Positions 1 to 8,996 of a stretch of DNA of 64,000 nucleotides are shown here, piece by piece. Source of the stretch: Sphaerochaeta pleomorpha str. Grapes. GTDB taxonomy: Bacteria; Spirochaetota; Spirochaetia; Sphaerochaetales; Sphaerochaetaceae. The translations under genes were made by a program, and so were the position numbers. The notes under the pieces are model-generated. The model saw only the letters and a program-made list of their open reading frames with translations, was not told the DNA's origin and ran no database searches. The stretch's first letter is position 1. Each line of letters begins with the position of its first letter. The stretch spans positions 496,001 through 560,000 of the forward strand of contig NC_016633.1 of the NCBI RefSeq assembly GCF_000236685.1, written 5' to 3'.

Positions 1-476
1 GAACCTACCACAAAAGCAGGGACCCTATCTTTGAAGGCAAAGATAATATCGGTGATATTGGTTATCGTCTGATAGCCTGATTCGTTTACGCTCGTCGAAT
101 AGATTGGTTTGCCGAGCTTGGTAAGTACCTGTTGCAGAAATGCATCGGCAGGGACCCGAATAGCAGTCTTGCCACCTTGTTTATCCCAAAGGATTGCTGT
201 CAGGGAACAAGGCCAGACAGATTCAATATCCTCTGGTACCGTGCAAAGTTCCTTCGCTTGCTCAAGGGTAGCAAGAAGTAAAAAGGGCTTTGTCTCTGCC
301 CTATATTTGATGTTTCTCAGTGCTTCTTCAGCTGGACCTACCTTGGCGCACAAACCATAAATAGTATCACAGGGAAGAACGAGAACCTTATCTTCTTGTA
401 AAAGTGCAACCACTTTATCAACTGTTCCCGTAACTTGCCTGTAGAGTACCTGCGCCTCTTCGCTATTGCTCATCAT
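1..476 (-). CDS. Threonylcarbamoyl-AMP synthase (Sua5/YrdC/YwlC), 3' part outside window
   Basis: The first ~158 residues of a YrdC-domain protein are present; the C-terminus lies beyond base 1. The family makes threonylcarbamoyl-AMP from Thr, bicarbonate and ATP for the t6A37 tRNA modification. Visible family features are the N-terminal LVLPCDTIYGL strand (substrate pocket), IKYRAETKPF (the KxR..KP motif), a central PCSLTAIL segment and the STSVNESG segment that binds the nucleotide. An ATGATG pair offers two starts; the first (476) is better spaced from the GGAG upstream. It overlaps the end of the upstream DivIC-like gene by 14 bp, so the two are probably co-transcribed. Identification is from motifs, with high certainty. 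Confidence 0.88.
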   Translation of the reverse strand, partial: MMSNSEEAQVLYRQVTGTVDKVVALLQEDKVLVLPCDTIYGLCAKVGPAEEALRNIKYRAETKPFLLLATLEQAKELCTVPEDIESVWPCSLTAILWDKQGGKTAIRVPADAFLQQVLTKLGKPIYSTSVNESGYQTITNITDIIFAFKDRVPAFVVG

Positions 477-912
477 TGATCTGTTTTCTCCTGTTAGCCG
501 CAAAAACAAAGAATACTGTAAACAAGAGGGAAAATGCTAGTGCTATAATAAAGATCCAAAAGACAGAAAACCCCAAAAAGGTTCTCTGCTTTTGTTCTGA
601 CCGGTAAGGAGAAGCTTTGCCCTCTGTTTGCCCTGCCCCTTCATCCGAAAAATAATAGACTTGTTCACCCTCGCTCTGATAGCCAAGCTTGAATGCGGCA
701 TCCTTCAGCCCCTCTCCCGATTGCAATTCCGATTCCTGCCGCTTGAGCGATTCAACCTGCAGATTGATTACTTCGTTTTTATAGCGAATAGCTTCAAGCT
801 CTTGTTTGAGGGAAAGATTTCTGAAAAACCCTTGCTTACCAAGGATTCCCAGTAAAATAAAAAATGAAATACCCAAACTAAGGGTGAATATTATCGCTAT
901 TTTTCTTGTCAT
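463..912 (-). CDS. DivIC/FtsB-like septum protein with an extra C-terminal membrane helix
   Basis: A small protein of 149 residues from the ATG at 912 (a TTG at 924 lacks a ribosome binding site). It has an N-terminal membrane helix (about residues 5-24), a coiled-coil stretch (about 30-65) and then KDAAFKLGYQSEGEQVYYF. That last segment matches the conserved C-terminal motif of FtsB/DivIC proteins (xxARxxLGxxxpGExvy). These proteins link early and late divisome components in the periplasm. Unusually, a second strongly hydrophobic helix (about 117-140, FWIFIIALAFSLLFTVFFVF) and a basic tail follow, where FtsB/DivIC normally ends. Its partner here is the overlapping sua5-like gene. The family call is inference from architecture and motif. 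Confidence 0.62.
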   Translation of the reverse strand: MTRKIAIIFTLSLGISFFILLGILGKQGFFRNLSLKQELEAIRYKNEVINLQVESLKRQESELQSGEGLKDAAFKLGYQSEGEQVYYFSDEGAGQTEGKASPYRSEQKQRTFLGFSVFWIFIIALAFSLLFTVFFVFAANRRKQINDEQ

Positions 913-987
913 GTTTTTCGTCAACCTATATACTTAGAATGCTACCACTATTGTAACATATATGAAAAGTTAAAAGGGGAGGTTAAA

Positions 988-1866
988 ATGTTGGAAAACA
1001 AACATTATGGTCGTCAAATAATCCTAAGTCTATTTGTTACCGTTTTTCTTCTTGTCGGCTTTCTATACCTCTCTATCAGATTCTTTATCCCTATGTATAA
1101 AATCAACCAAGAACAGATATATGATGTCCTTATCAGGATGTTCCCGATTCTTATTGGGTTGGTAATGATTGAACTTGGTGTTCTCATCGCTAGGAAAAGA
1201 GATGAGGATTATGTTGATGAAGTTGACAAGCTCCCTCCCAATGCATATGACAAACCGTTATACACATTGCCAGGCGATGATCCCTCTCATTTGCACAGTG
1301 ATGAGATGACATATGGCCACACTTTGGTGAAACCAGAACCTTCGGATATGGATTTCGACGTAGTCCACTCAGGGACAATCGATCCCATAGTACCTGCCAA
1401 AGAAGAGATCACCAACATTTCGGGTATTGCCCCGGTCGGTCCTATTGCAGGAGCTCCCGTGGTAGTCGCAAAGCCAGAGTTTGCTTCGTATGATACCGGC
1501 TTTGCCTCGATTCTTTCGCTTGAGCTGCAGAACGCGATTTCCATGGATTATGACCTTACGTTAATCCTGGTCGATATTCAGAACGGTCCGAAAGTACCGA
1601 TCAGTGACAAGTTGATAGATCAGAGTGGTGAATTGGCATATTGTTACCTGCTCGACAACAACCTCATTGCCATGGTCCTTCCGTTTTACAATAGCGACGA
1701 AGCCAAAGACTTTATGCTTACTATGGTACAGGAATGCAATGACACCTTTGAAGGCTGTTCATTGGAAATCGGTTTCGCCTCGCGCAACAATAGAATCATT
1801 GACAGCGATTATCTCTACCATGAAGCAGAGGAAGCCCTCTTACTGAAGACAGAGACCGCTGATTAA
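988..1866 (+). CDS. Two-helix membrane protein with a degenerate GGDEF-like domain
   Basis: 292 residues starting at an ATG preceded by AAGGGGAGG. Two membrane helices (about 10-33 and 45-66) anchor a long acidic, Pro-rich linker (about 75-165) and a C-terminal domain (about 170-290). The domain begins FASILSLELQNAI..DYDLTLILVDI, continues through LLDNNLIAMVLPFYNSDEAKDF and ends CSLEIGFASRN.....DSDYLYHEAEEALLLK. That order of strands and helices resembles diguanylate cyclase folds (DId strand, SiGia strand, ADxALYxAK helix). The GGDEF catalytic motif is absent, so cyclase activity is not expected. The gene is convergent with rnz and overlaps it by 4 bp. The fold assignment is inference; no function is known to me. 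Confidence 0.5.
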   Translation: MLENKHYGRQIILSLFVTVFLLVGFLYLSIRFFIPMYKINQEQIYDVLIRMFPILIGLVMIELGVLIARKRDEDYVDEVDKLPPNAYDKPLYTLPGDDPSHLHSDEMTYGHTLVKPEPSDMDFDVVHSGTIDPIVPAKEEITNISGIAPVGPIAGAPVVVAKPEFASYDTGFASILSLELQNAISMDYDLTLILVDIQNGPKVPISDKLIDQSGELAYCYLLDNNLIAMVLPFYNSDEAKDFMLTMVQECNDTFEGCSLEIGFASRNNRIIDSDYLYHEAEEALLLKTETAD

Positions 1867-2786
1867 TCCTTTAGCGGAATTTCAAAACACATTCTATCCC
1901 TGGTGAGGACTGTTTCCTCAAAGACAGTCCGTGCGTCTTTAGCTAGATACTTCAGTTCTTTGTCGCTATAGCGGGGACTGTAATGGATTAAGCCAAGCTT
2001 CTTAACCTTTGCATCCCTTGCAATCATTGCCGCCTGAACAGAAGTCATATGCTTCTTTTCCTTAGCTGTTTCCTCAAGATCGCCTGTAAACATGCCTTCG
2101 CAAAGCAAAAGGTCACTATCCTTTACATACTGGGATATCTCAGAAGAATACAGGGAATCGGTAACATAACTGAATTTTCTCCCTGTCCTTGCAGACCCCA
2201 TAACCTGACCGGGAGTAATCTGTGTCCCATCAGACAGGGTAACAGCCTTTCCTTTCTGTAACATTCCCCACATCGGTCCCATAGGGACGCCAAGCTGCAG
2301 GGCAAGGTCTGGATGGAATTCGCCGGGCCTGTCCTTCTCCTGCATCACATAGCCCATGCAAGGTTTTGTATGATCAAGACGGAAGGCAGATACGGTAAAT
2401 TCAGGAAGGTCCAACACAACCCCTTCCTGAACAGTCTCTACAATAATTTCATAGTTGATGTACATATCGAGAATCTTTCTATTGGAGTCGATATATTCTT
2501 TGAGCCTTGGAGGACCATAAATAGTCAGCGGATCATCCCTGTCCACCTGGCTGGAAAGCATCAGGATTCCAGGTAAACCTGTGACATGGTCTGCATGCAT
2601 ATGGCTGATAAAAATGGAATGGATTTTCTTCCACTTAAGATTAAGCATCTTCAGCGATACTTGGGTTCCTTCCCCGCAGTCAAAAAGAAACAACTCTCCG
2701 TCTCTCCGAACCATGGCACTGGTCAGAAACCTATTGGGAAGCGGCATCATTCCGCTTGTTCCTAAAGCAAATACTTCAAAATTCAT
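1863..2786 (-). CDS. rnz: Ribonuclease Z (tRNA 3' endonuclease)
   Basis: 307 residues, the normal length of the short (ElaC-type) RNase Z. The metallo-beta-lactamase zinc motif HMHADHVTGLPG is near residue 62. The C-terminal half carries GMFTGDLEETAKEKKHMTS, the HMT histidine region, and IHYSPRYSD, the final metal-ligand/exosite segment typical of RNase Z. It cleaves the 3' trailer of tRNA precursors that lack an encoded CCA, leaving ends for CCA addition. Two nucleotidyltransferases that could add CCA are also encoded in this window (17964 and 42466). It follows the LolE-like permease on the same strand after 26 bp. Confidence 0.93.
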   Translation of the reverse strand: MNFEVFALGTSGMMPLPNRFLTSAMVRRDGELFLFDCGEGTQVSLKMLNLKWKKIHSIFISHMHADHVTGLPGILMLSSQVDRDDPLTIYGPPRLKEYIDSNRKILDMYINYEIIVETVQEGVVLDLPEFTVSAFRLDHTKPCMGYVMQEKDRPGEFHPDLALQLGVPMGPMWGMLQKGKAVTLSDGTQITPGQVMGSARTGRKFSYVTDSLYSSEISQYVKDSDLLLCEGMFTGDLEETAKEKKHMTSVQAAMIARDAKVKKLGLIHYSPRYSDKELKYLAKDARTVFEETVLTRDRMCFEIPLKD

Positions 2787-2812
2787 GGAAGCAGTATATA
2801 GGAAAACAGAAG

Positions 2813-3997
2813 TTAGTCAAAGTGTGTACAGCTTAACAGTTCAATCTTATGGATCCTTCTCAGGCTCCAAAGAATGGAAATGGCGCTGACAAACGTAAGG
2901 ACCAAAAGGATGAGGGAAATCTCTTGTATCGGAACATACATCGTAAAATCCAACAGATAGTAGGATAGAGCCGGAATCGAGCGCTTTGCGAGAAATGCCA
3001 GGGCAATTTTCAGATTGCGTCCCAAAATAATACCTAACAGGGTCCCGCAAAGGGTGGAAAACAAGGTTACAGCCATGACCGTCGAGAAATATACCCGCCT
3101 TATGATTCTGTCGGTAGTCCCCATCAATTTGAGCAGGGCTATCTTATGTTTGTCATCTTCTACCATTTCATTCGAGACTTCGCTTATGAAGTACCCACAA
3201 AGAATTGCAACTACAATCAAAACCCCGAGGATAGCCTCTTTGCTCGTATTCAGGTTGCTGGCAACTGAATAGTTCTCCTCATCCCAGGAGGTCACCGAAA
3301 GGCCTTCAGCCTGGAGCGCTACCTTGGTTGTTTCTATCTCTTTCTCATCGACCAGCAATTCAAAATACGTATCGGTATTATCAGAAAACAATTTCTCGAT
3401 CAACTCATAGTCACAGAATATCAGGTTCTCGTCCAACTCCCGGTACCCCGAGTCATAGAGGGTATCGACAATGCAAAGCTGCGGACGCAAAGTGTTCTTG
3501 GCCCCGCTGTTTACCATCATAAGGGCAATACGGTCACCTAGGTTTACCGAGAGAAGCTTGGCAAGGCTTTTGCTTATGGTGACCCGCGGCAAAGACGAAG
3601 ATGATTCCACGGTATCTGATTTGGAAAAACTCAGTTGCTTGAGCCTGTATTGATTGAAATATGTAGGCCCTACCCCTTTTACCCGTATCATACGATTCCC
3701 AGTAGCACTATAGACCAATGCCACGGTCTGGGAAACGTTCTGTATATCATAGATAGCGGGCAAAGCAGGAATCTTGGTATCTTCGTTTTCATGTATTTGC
3801 AGATGACCGTTGCCGAGCAATGCATATTTATCTGCTATCCCATTGCTCATCGAAACTACAAACAGCTGGGCAAGGACAAGCATCGAAACAACAAGGGTAA
3901 TGAGCAAAATATTGAAAAGTATACGTTTCTTTGCTGCCTTCGTCCCCCTGATACCCAGTTTGCGACTTGAAAGCAACCATACTAGCTGTCTTTTCAA
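2813..3997 (-). CDS. ABC transporter permease, FtsX/LolE-like
   Basis: 394 residues with the MacB/FtsX layout: one N-terminal membrane helix (about 27-50), a large periplasmic domain (about 55-255) and three C-terminal helices (about 255-275, 302-328, 350-378). The cytoplasmic segment HKIALLKLMGTTDRIIRRVYF is the usual coupling region of the family (xxEIAlLRaMGas...i). Its ATPase overlaps by 4 bp (ATGA) upstream and a second permease lies beyond it. The arrangement permease-ATPase-permease fits a lipoprotein-releasing LolCDE system or a MacB-like exporter. The exported substrate cannot be read from the sequence. Confidence 0.8.
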   Translation of the reverse strand: MKRQLVWLLSSRKLGIRGTKAAKKRILFNILLITLVVSMLVLAQLFVVSMSNGIADKYALLGNGHLQIHENEDTKIPALPAIYDIQNVSQTVALVYSATGNRMIRVKGVGPTYFNQYRLKQLSFSKSDTVESSSSLPRVTISKSLAKLLSVNLGDRIALMMVNSGAKNTLRPQLCIVDTLYDSGYRELDENLIFCDYELIEKLFSDNTDTYFELLVDEKEIETTKVALQAEGLSVTSWDEENYSVASNLNTSKEAILGVLIVVAILCGYFISEVSNEMVEDDKHKIALLKLMGTTDRIIRRVYFSTVMAVTLFSTLCGTLLGIILGRNLKIALAFLAKRSIPALSYYLLDFTMYVPIQEISLILLVLTFVSAISILWSLRRIHKIELLSCTHFD

Positions 3998-4692
3998 TGG
4001 GAAACCTCCACATGGCGGTCATGCAGATGGTACACATGGTCGCATCGCGAGGCAAACAACGTGTCATGGGTAATAAGTAAGAGTGCTACCTTCTGGATAT
4101 CGACCAACGAAAGCAGCATACTCTCGATGAGTGCGGCATTCCGTTCATCAAGTGAGCCCGTCGGTTCATCGGCAAAAACCACCAACGGATTATTCACCAG
4201 GGCCCTTGCGATCGCAACCCTTTGCCGCTCGCCTCCCGAAAGCTGATCACTTTTATGGTCGAGCCGGTCACCCAACCCAACCAGTTCGAGCAATTCAACG
4301 GCTTTCTGCCTTGCTTCCTGTTCACCTGAACCAGCAATCATTGCCGGTATTTGGACATTTTCCAAAGCAGAGAAATCATCAAGCAGCAAGCTGTTCTGGA
4401 AAATGAACCCCATTTGACTGCTCCTTATGGCGCTCATTGCAGTATCGTTGAGTTTTTGTATGTCTTTCCCGTCAAAGAGGACCGTCCCTGAGTCATACGC
4501 CAGCAAGCCGGCGCTGATCTGCAGAAGTGTACTTTTCCCTGAACCGCTTTTCCCGATTATGGCGACACTGGTGGCCTTCTCTATGGTCAAATCAACAGCA
4601 TCAAGAATAAGGAGAGGCTCCCCTCCCCTCGCTGTCGCAGGAAAGCTTTTCTTGATATTTTTCAAGGTTAAAATTTCATTGGACTTCTTCAT
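3994..4692 (-). CDS. ABC transporter ATPase, LolD-like
   Basis: 232 residues, the typical length of LolD/MacB-type ATPases. Walker A is GKSGSGKST (about residue 43), the Q-loop lies in FIFQNSLLLDDFSALENV, the signature is LSGGERQR, Walker B is VVFADEPTGSLD and the switch histidine is in LLITHD. The phrase ADEPTGSLD and the S-G-LL.D..SALENV spacing are characteristic of the lipoprotein-release and MacB subfamily. The protein should power the two flanking permeases, with which it overlaps by 4 bp and 17 bp. Such tight overlaps suggest translational coupling. Confidence 0.88.
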   Translation of the reverse strand: MKKSNEILTLKNIKKSFPATARGGEPLLILDAVDLTIEKATSVAIIGKSGSGKSTLLQISAGLLAYDSGTVLFDGKDIQKLNDTAMSAIRSSQMGFIFQNSLLLDDFSALENVQIPAMIAGSGEQEARQKAVELLELVGLGDRLDHKSDQLSGGERQRVAIARALVNNPLVVFADEPTGSLDERNAALIESMLLSLVDIQKVALLLITHDTLFASRCDHVYHLHDRHVEVSH

Positions 4693-5848
4693 GAATAAAC
4701 ATCTCCATAATATCCACCTTCAGGATGCGTCTGGTCCCAAAGTAGGCTGCAAGCATACTGAAAGAAAGAATGGTAACAACAAGGATACATAATCTAAGAG
4801 GACGGATTGTCAGGACAAGGGACTGGGCCAGGCTGCTATTCAGCAACACAGAGACAGAAGGATATATCCAGACGCCCAGGTAGGAAAGAAATATGCCAAG
4901 GGCCAGTCCGACAAAGGCAACGTAGAAAGCCTGCAGAATAAAGATTCGTTGCAGCTGACGTAGGCGAAACCCCATGGAGCGGAGCATTGCAATTTCCCTC
5001 TGCTTCGCCAAAAGCAGTCTTTTTGAACTATTGCGTATATGCAGGACAATTACGACTATCATAATGAACAAGAGCAATTCCATCATGCTCTGCTCGAGCT
5101 CCATCGCCCCATAGAGAGAAGCATTTGCTTCCTTCCAGGTAATTGGCTCAAGGGTATTGTCAATTTCCCCGATTGCTTTCTTTACATCTGCAAGGTCGGC
5201 ATCTGAATATAAACCTAGAAAAAGGGAAGCCTCACTGTTGAGGGAATAGAGGGTGTCGAGATCTGTCAAAAACGTAGAGTCATCAAACTCATACAGAGAA
5301 GTATAAAACAAGGCACCGACTGTAAGGTCCCTCTGAACAGGGACGACTGTAGCCTGTTTGCCCTTTTTCAATAACGTAACGGTTACGTTCTCACCCAAAC
5401 CTATATCGGCAGAATGGATATAGGATGAGGAAATCATTCCGCTTTGGAACAGGGTACCACGGAAAACCCTAATATTCTTTGCGAACTTCCCTTCGCTTTG
5501 TAGCGCCCGTAGCCTTCCAGCAATAGTTTTCCCATTCTTGGAGGCAACGAGTACAGGGATATCCGAAAAGAGGAAAGCAGCGTCGACAGAATCCAAGGCA
5601 CCCAGTTTCATGGCAAGCTCTTCCCCTTGTTCCAAGGAATTACTGGCAAGGGGAATCTGTATATCAAAGGACTCATACATTCTGATATCCTCGAATTGAT
5701 TGGATTGCAAAGCCTGCATGAATGCAAGTACCAAATTAATCGAAAACAGACAGATAGCTAGACCAAGGGCAATTCGTATACTGGTATTCCTGTGGCGGTT
5801 TTGCCTGGAAAAGGCGTAGCGGCGTGCTATCAGGTAGGTTGGTCTCAT
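4676..5848 (-). CDS. ABC transporter permease, FtsX/LolC-like
   Basis: 390 residues with the same four-helix FtsX plan as the permease at 2813: N-terminal helix about 22-45, periplasmic domain about 50-255, and C-terminal helices about 260-282, 308-335 and 355-380. The KQREIAMLRSMGFRLRQLQRIF segment is the coupling region. It begins with a short cytoplasmic YLIARRYAFS motif like the LolC/E N-terminus. The two permeases differ, so the exporter should be a heterodimer plus an ATPase dimer. It lies 4 bp downstream of an exported protein of unknown function, which may work with it. Confidence 0.8.
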   Translation of the reverse strand: MRPTYLIARRYAFSRQNRHRNTSIRIALGLAICLFSINLVLAFMQALQSNQFEDIRMYESFDIQIPLASNSLEQGEELAMKLGALDSVDAAFLFSDIPVLVASKNGKTIAGRLRALQSEGKFAKNIRVFRGTLFQSGMISSSYIHSADIGLGENVTVTLLKKGKQATVVPVQRDLTVGALFYTSLYEFDDSTFLTDLDTLYSLNSEASLFLGLYSDADLADVKKAIGEIDNTLEPITWKEANASLYGAMELEQSMMELLLFIMIVVIVLHIRNSSKRLLLAKQREIAMLRSMGFRLRQLQRIFILQAFYVAFVGLALGIFLSYLGVWIYPSVSVLLNSSLAQSLVLTIRPLRLCILVVTILSFSMLAAYFGTRRILKVDIMEMFIHEEVQ

Positions 5849-5852
5849 ACTT

Positions 5853-6812
5853 TCACCGGTATTTCAGGGACAGAACCCTCATCCCATCGGCGGCATAGGT
5901 TACATCGCAATAGGCTACACCCTTATCATAGAGTGTTTCCACTCTGGTCTTGTCAGCATTGAACGTTATCACTTTTTCAAGTATTTCATCTTTTGATACT
6001 TGCTGTGATACTTTTTTCCCGTTGAGATAATCGGTTACGTACAACCTACCCTCCGCGTCGATTTTTGTTTCCTTTGTAAGTTCCCTCTGCTCATTATACT
6101 GGTAATCGGACTGAAAGGAAGGCTTTTTTTCCTGTACCAGAAGACCTTCGTTATTATAAGTAACAACCACATCACCCTGTGACAAGGCAATTGCCCCATC
6201 GTTTTGTGCGGCTACCGACAAGGGGGAAAGTCTGTTTTCGCCTTTCCAGGTCTCTTTGACCGTAATCGTATTGGGATAGATGGTTATTTTTTCAAAAGAT
6301 TCGCCTGAGCTATCGGCCACCCACTGGCTTTCTTTTTCCTGCCCGTAGAACCGATACGAAGCATTTCCTCGCAATATAGTCCTGCTACCACTCAGTTGGT
6401 GGGTAACACTATCATAGAAAAAGGATTGGAGAGATACCAATTCGCCATTTTCCAGATAGGTTGCAGTTTGTAGCTTCCCATCATCCCCATAAGCAAAAAT
6501 GGTTTGGGAAACCCCATCAGATTCCTCTAGCAAGAGGGTATCGCGATACGTTTGTACAAGTTCAAACGGACTGTCTGCATAGGAGGTAGTCTTTATGATT
6601 TCCCTGCCTGACTGCTTTTGTGTTGTCTTCCAGACCAATACATCACCTTTAAAGAGCGAACGCGAGGTTCCTTCAAGGTGCAAGGCATAGGCAAGGGAAG
6701 GGTCATAGGGACCCTTGTCCTGCCCAATGCTGTTCGAGGCACGTAGCTCCACGGCGAACACCTCTGGGAAAGCCAGGCATAGGACCAACAACACCCAGAT
6801 CAAGCGTTTCAT
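5853..6812 (-). CDS. Exported protein of unknown function with repeated beta-hairpin motifs
   Basis: 319 residues. A clear signal peptide (about 1-20, ending VFA-VE) has no lipobox cysteine, so the product is probably periplasmic. The rest is low in helix and rich in short repeated units such as FAYGDDGKLQTATYLENGEL, VVTYNNEGLLVQEK and VTYAADGMRVLSLKYR. These look like RHS/YD-type or YwqK-like beta-hairpins (aromatic-x-D/N-x-x-G). The start codon overlaps the ftsY stop (TGATG) and the stop is 4 bp from the LolC-like permease. An accessory role with the exporter is inference from this position only. Confidence 0.55.
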   Translation of the reverse strand: MKRLIWVLLVLCLAFPEVFAVELRASNSIGQDKGPYDPSLAYALHLEGTSRSLFKGDVLVWKTTQKQSGREIIKTTSYADSPFELVQTYRDTLLLEESDGVSQTIFAYGDDGKLQTATYLENGELVSLQSFFYDSVTHQLSGSRTILRGNASYRFYGQEKESQWVADSSGESFEKITIYPNTITVKETWKGENRLSPLSVAAQNDGAIALSQGDVVVTYNNEGLLVQEKKPSFQSDYQYNEQRELTKETKIDAEGRLYVTDYLNGKKVSQQVSKDEILEKVITFNADKTRVETLYDKGVAYCDVTYAADGMRVLSLKYR

Positions 6813-7687
6813 CAGTCATTCAGCCCGACGAGCGTATCGAGAAATTCGTTTTCATCAAATGCGTGCATATCGGCATAGGATTCACCGGTACCGACATACG
6901 CAATCGGAATATCGAATTTTTCCCCGATTTGCACCAAAGCCCCGCCTTTTGCAAGGCTGTCATATTTTGTAAGGACCAAGGCATCAATTTTCACAGCCTG
7001 GTTGAAAAGGTCGGCCTGGCTGATACCATTTTGCCCGGTAGTACTGTCGATGACCAAAAACTTCTTGTAATGGTTTTCATCAATACCTTTTGCTTTGATA
7101 ACCTTGTCGATCTTTGAAAGTTCCCTAAGCAGGTTTTCTTTGTTATGCATTCGCCCTGCAGTATCTACCAGGATGAGGTCCTCCCCCTTTGCCTTAGCCG
7201 AGGTGATCGCATCGAAAACGACAGAACCAGGATCACTGCCGTTACTCTGCATGACTATACGGCAACCGACCCTATCAGAATGTATTTCCAGCTGATCTAT
7301 TGCAGCGGCCCGGAAGGTATCGGCGGCCGCAAGCAGTACCTTATGGCCCTGGCCCTTGTACATACTTGCCAATTTTGCTATCGAAGTGGTTTTCCCTACC
7401 CCATTTACCCCGAGAATCAGGAACACAGTGGGTCCATCTTGGGGAATCTCAGGCTTATAGGCGCGAACCTTGCCTGCCAGGATTTTTTTCACCAATAACT
7501 GAAGTTCCCTCTGGGTTTTTGGCTTCTCACTTTTTGACAGTTTTTTTATGTCATCAGAGATTTGCATAGCGAGTTTTGCCCCGAGATCACCCTCGATAAG
7601 CAGATCTTCCAATTCCTCATAAAAATTTTCATCAGAGGAATGAACAGAGAAAAAGGCCTTGAGCCTTGCACCGAATCCTTTCAACAT
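6812..7687 (-). CDS. ftsY: Signal recognition particle receptor FtsY
   Basis: 291 residues: a short N domain (about 1-75) followed by the G domain, with no acidic A domain, as in many short bacterial FtsY proteins. GTPase motifs are GVNGVGKTTSIAKL (G1), DTFRAAA (G2), DTAGRMHNKENL (G3), TKYDSLAKGG (G4) and the closing GTGESYADM. FtsY docks ribosome-SRP complexes at the membrane; its partner Ffh is encoded at 48345 in this window. The gene sits in a tight minus-strand run between a PEGA-like membrane protein (20-bp gap) and an exported protein (1-bp overlap). Confidence 0.95.
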   Translation of the reverse strand: MLKGFGARLKAFFSVHSSDENFYEELEDLLIEGDLGAKLAMQISDDIKKLSKSEKPKTQRELQLLVKKILAGKVRAYKPEIPQDGPTVFLILGVNGVGKTTSIAKLASMYKGQGHKVLLAAADTFRAAAIDQLEIHSDRVGCRIVMQSNGSDPGSVVFDAITSAKAKGEDLILVDTAGRMHNKENLLRELSKIDKVIKAKGIDENHYKKFLVIDSTTGQNGISQADLFNQAVKIDALVLTKYDSLAKGGALVQIGEKFDIPIAYVGTGESYADMHAFDENEFLDTLVGLND

Positions 7688-7707
7688 ACCAATCTCCCAT
7701 TTTCCCG

Positions 7708-8994
7708 CTACCTGTTGCTTGTCCTTGCAAAAAAAGCATAGGAAGCGAGACTTTTAATCAAATTTACTGACGAAACAAGGGCAAATCCACTTGTTGCAAC
7801 CAAAAGAGGCTGCCATAACTGGCTTTCTAAGCCTGTTGTATCAGAAAGCGTTGCGCAGGCAACATAGAAACCGAACAGGAAAATGGTGCTCTGCAAACTA
7901 CCATAGAACGTTTTCTTTGCTTCCCCTAGCAGGTTTGTATCATCCATCCAGAGGGGTTTCAAGTCAAAGTCGATGGAATTCTGTACTTTCCTCGTTTGTA
8001 TTGCTTTCAAAGCAAACCCATCCTTGGCTACCGCTACAACAAGGGGCAATGTATAATCCTGTATGACGATCCCTGTAGAAAAACCAAAGGGTTCACCATT
8101 TACAAACCAACTCGCATTGCCACTTCCTGAAAACAATGCGAGGTTACCATAGGTATCTGCAAGAAGCGACGCATCGACCTGAATCAAAGGACTTCCTCCT
8201 ACATCTACAACCAAGGTTTTCCCGATATGGGCAAAAGCAGAAATTGTCAGTTCATACTCTCCTGAGGGGACGAACGCCTTAGAAGCGACGATGGTAAGCG
8301 GTTTGCCATTAGCCAGGACTTCCATCCCGACAGGAGGATTCTCAAAGGAAATAGCAAAGACATCACTGTGGCCTGTAGCCTGTAGCAAGGCAATTGCAAG
8401 ATCCTCCTGAAACGGATACAAATTCTGGTTCAGGCAGAGTTTGTCAAAAATGGTATGTCTTTCTTTGGTGTCCAGTGAATAATACTCTACGATTACGCGG
8501 CTATAATCTGAAACTTTCCTCGAAGAGACAAAAAGCAATGCATCAAGACCATTGGAATGGCAATACCACTGCAAACCCAGTTCGCTTGAATCGAGTATGT
8601 CTTTCAATCCATCCTTAGATTCCAAGAGCTTATACATAATCGGAGACGGCCCAACTGGATCTTCAACGTCCTGGACAGCTAGGTTTTTTCTGGCATCTTT
8701 GACTTCAGCGGCATTTTCCTTTGCATACGCCTGGTGAATGGCTGTTTCTATTTCCTTAGCTGTTTTTGCCTGAGATCTTGCAAAAAGATAGGAAGCAGTA
8801 GATTCAGCAGATGTCGTACAATACGTCATACCTGTCTCAAGGACAAAGTCATTCGCCTCAATGCCTGTAGATTCAAGCGGGAAGATACCGATTGTGAAAT
8901 CCGTGGAAAGCGAAGGGCCTGCATACAGCACTTGGCACAAAACGAAAGATGTTACCGTAAGCAACAGAAACAGTTTTCGAAAAGTGCCAGGCAT
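7708..8994 (-). CDS. Exported membrane-anchored protein with a PEGA-like domain
   Basis: The ATG at 8994 is chosen because AGAAGGAGG precedes it at good spacing; an upstream in-frame ATG does not use that site. The product is about 428 residues with a signal peptide (about 1-22). A mid region around KAFVPSGEYELTISAFAHIGKTLVVD resembles PEGA repeats (G.Y.v.....G), followed by a second similar unit near FVNGEPFGFSTG. Near the C-terminus are two hydrophobic helices (about 365-385 and 398-418), so the protein is probably anchored with a periplasmic body. It starts 2 bp after the prfB stop. Function unknown; PEGA is a surface or structural module in other bacteria. Confidence 0.55.
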   Translation of the reverse strand: MPGTFRKLFLLLTVTSFVLCQVLYAGPSLSTDFTIGIFPLESTGIEANDFVLETGMTYCTTSAESTASYLFARSQAKTAKEIETAIHQAYAKENAAEVKDARKNLAVQDVEDPVGPSPIMYKLLESKDGLKDILDSSELGLQWYCHSNGLDALLFVSSRKVSDYSRVIVEYYSLDTKERHTIFDKLCLNQNLYPFQEDLAIALLQATGHSDVFAISFENPPVGMEVLANGKPLTIVASKAFVPSGEYELTISAFAHIGKTLVVDVGGSPLIQVDASLLADTYGNLALFSGSGNASWFVNGEPFGFSTGIVIQDYTLPLVVAVAKDGFALKAIQTRKVQNSIDFDLKPLWMDDTNLLGEAKKTFYGSLQSTIFLFGFYVACATLSDTTGLESQLWQPLLVATSGFALVSSVNLIKSLASYAFFARTSNR

Positions 8995-8996
8995 AC

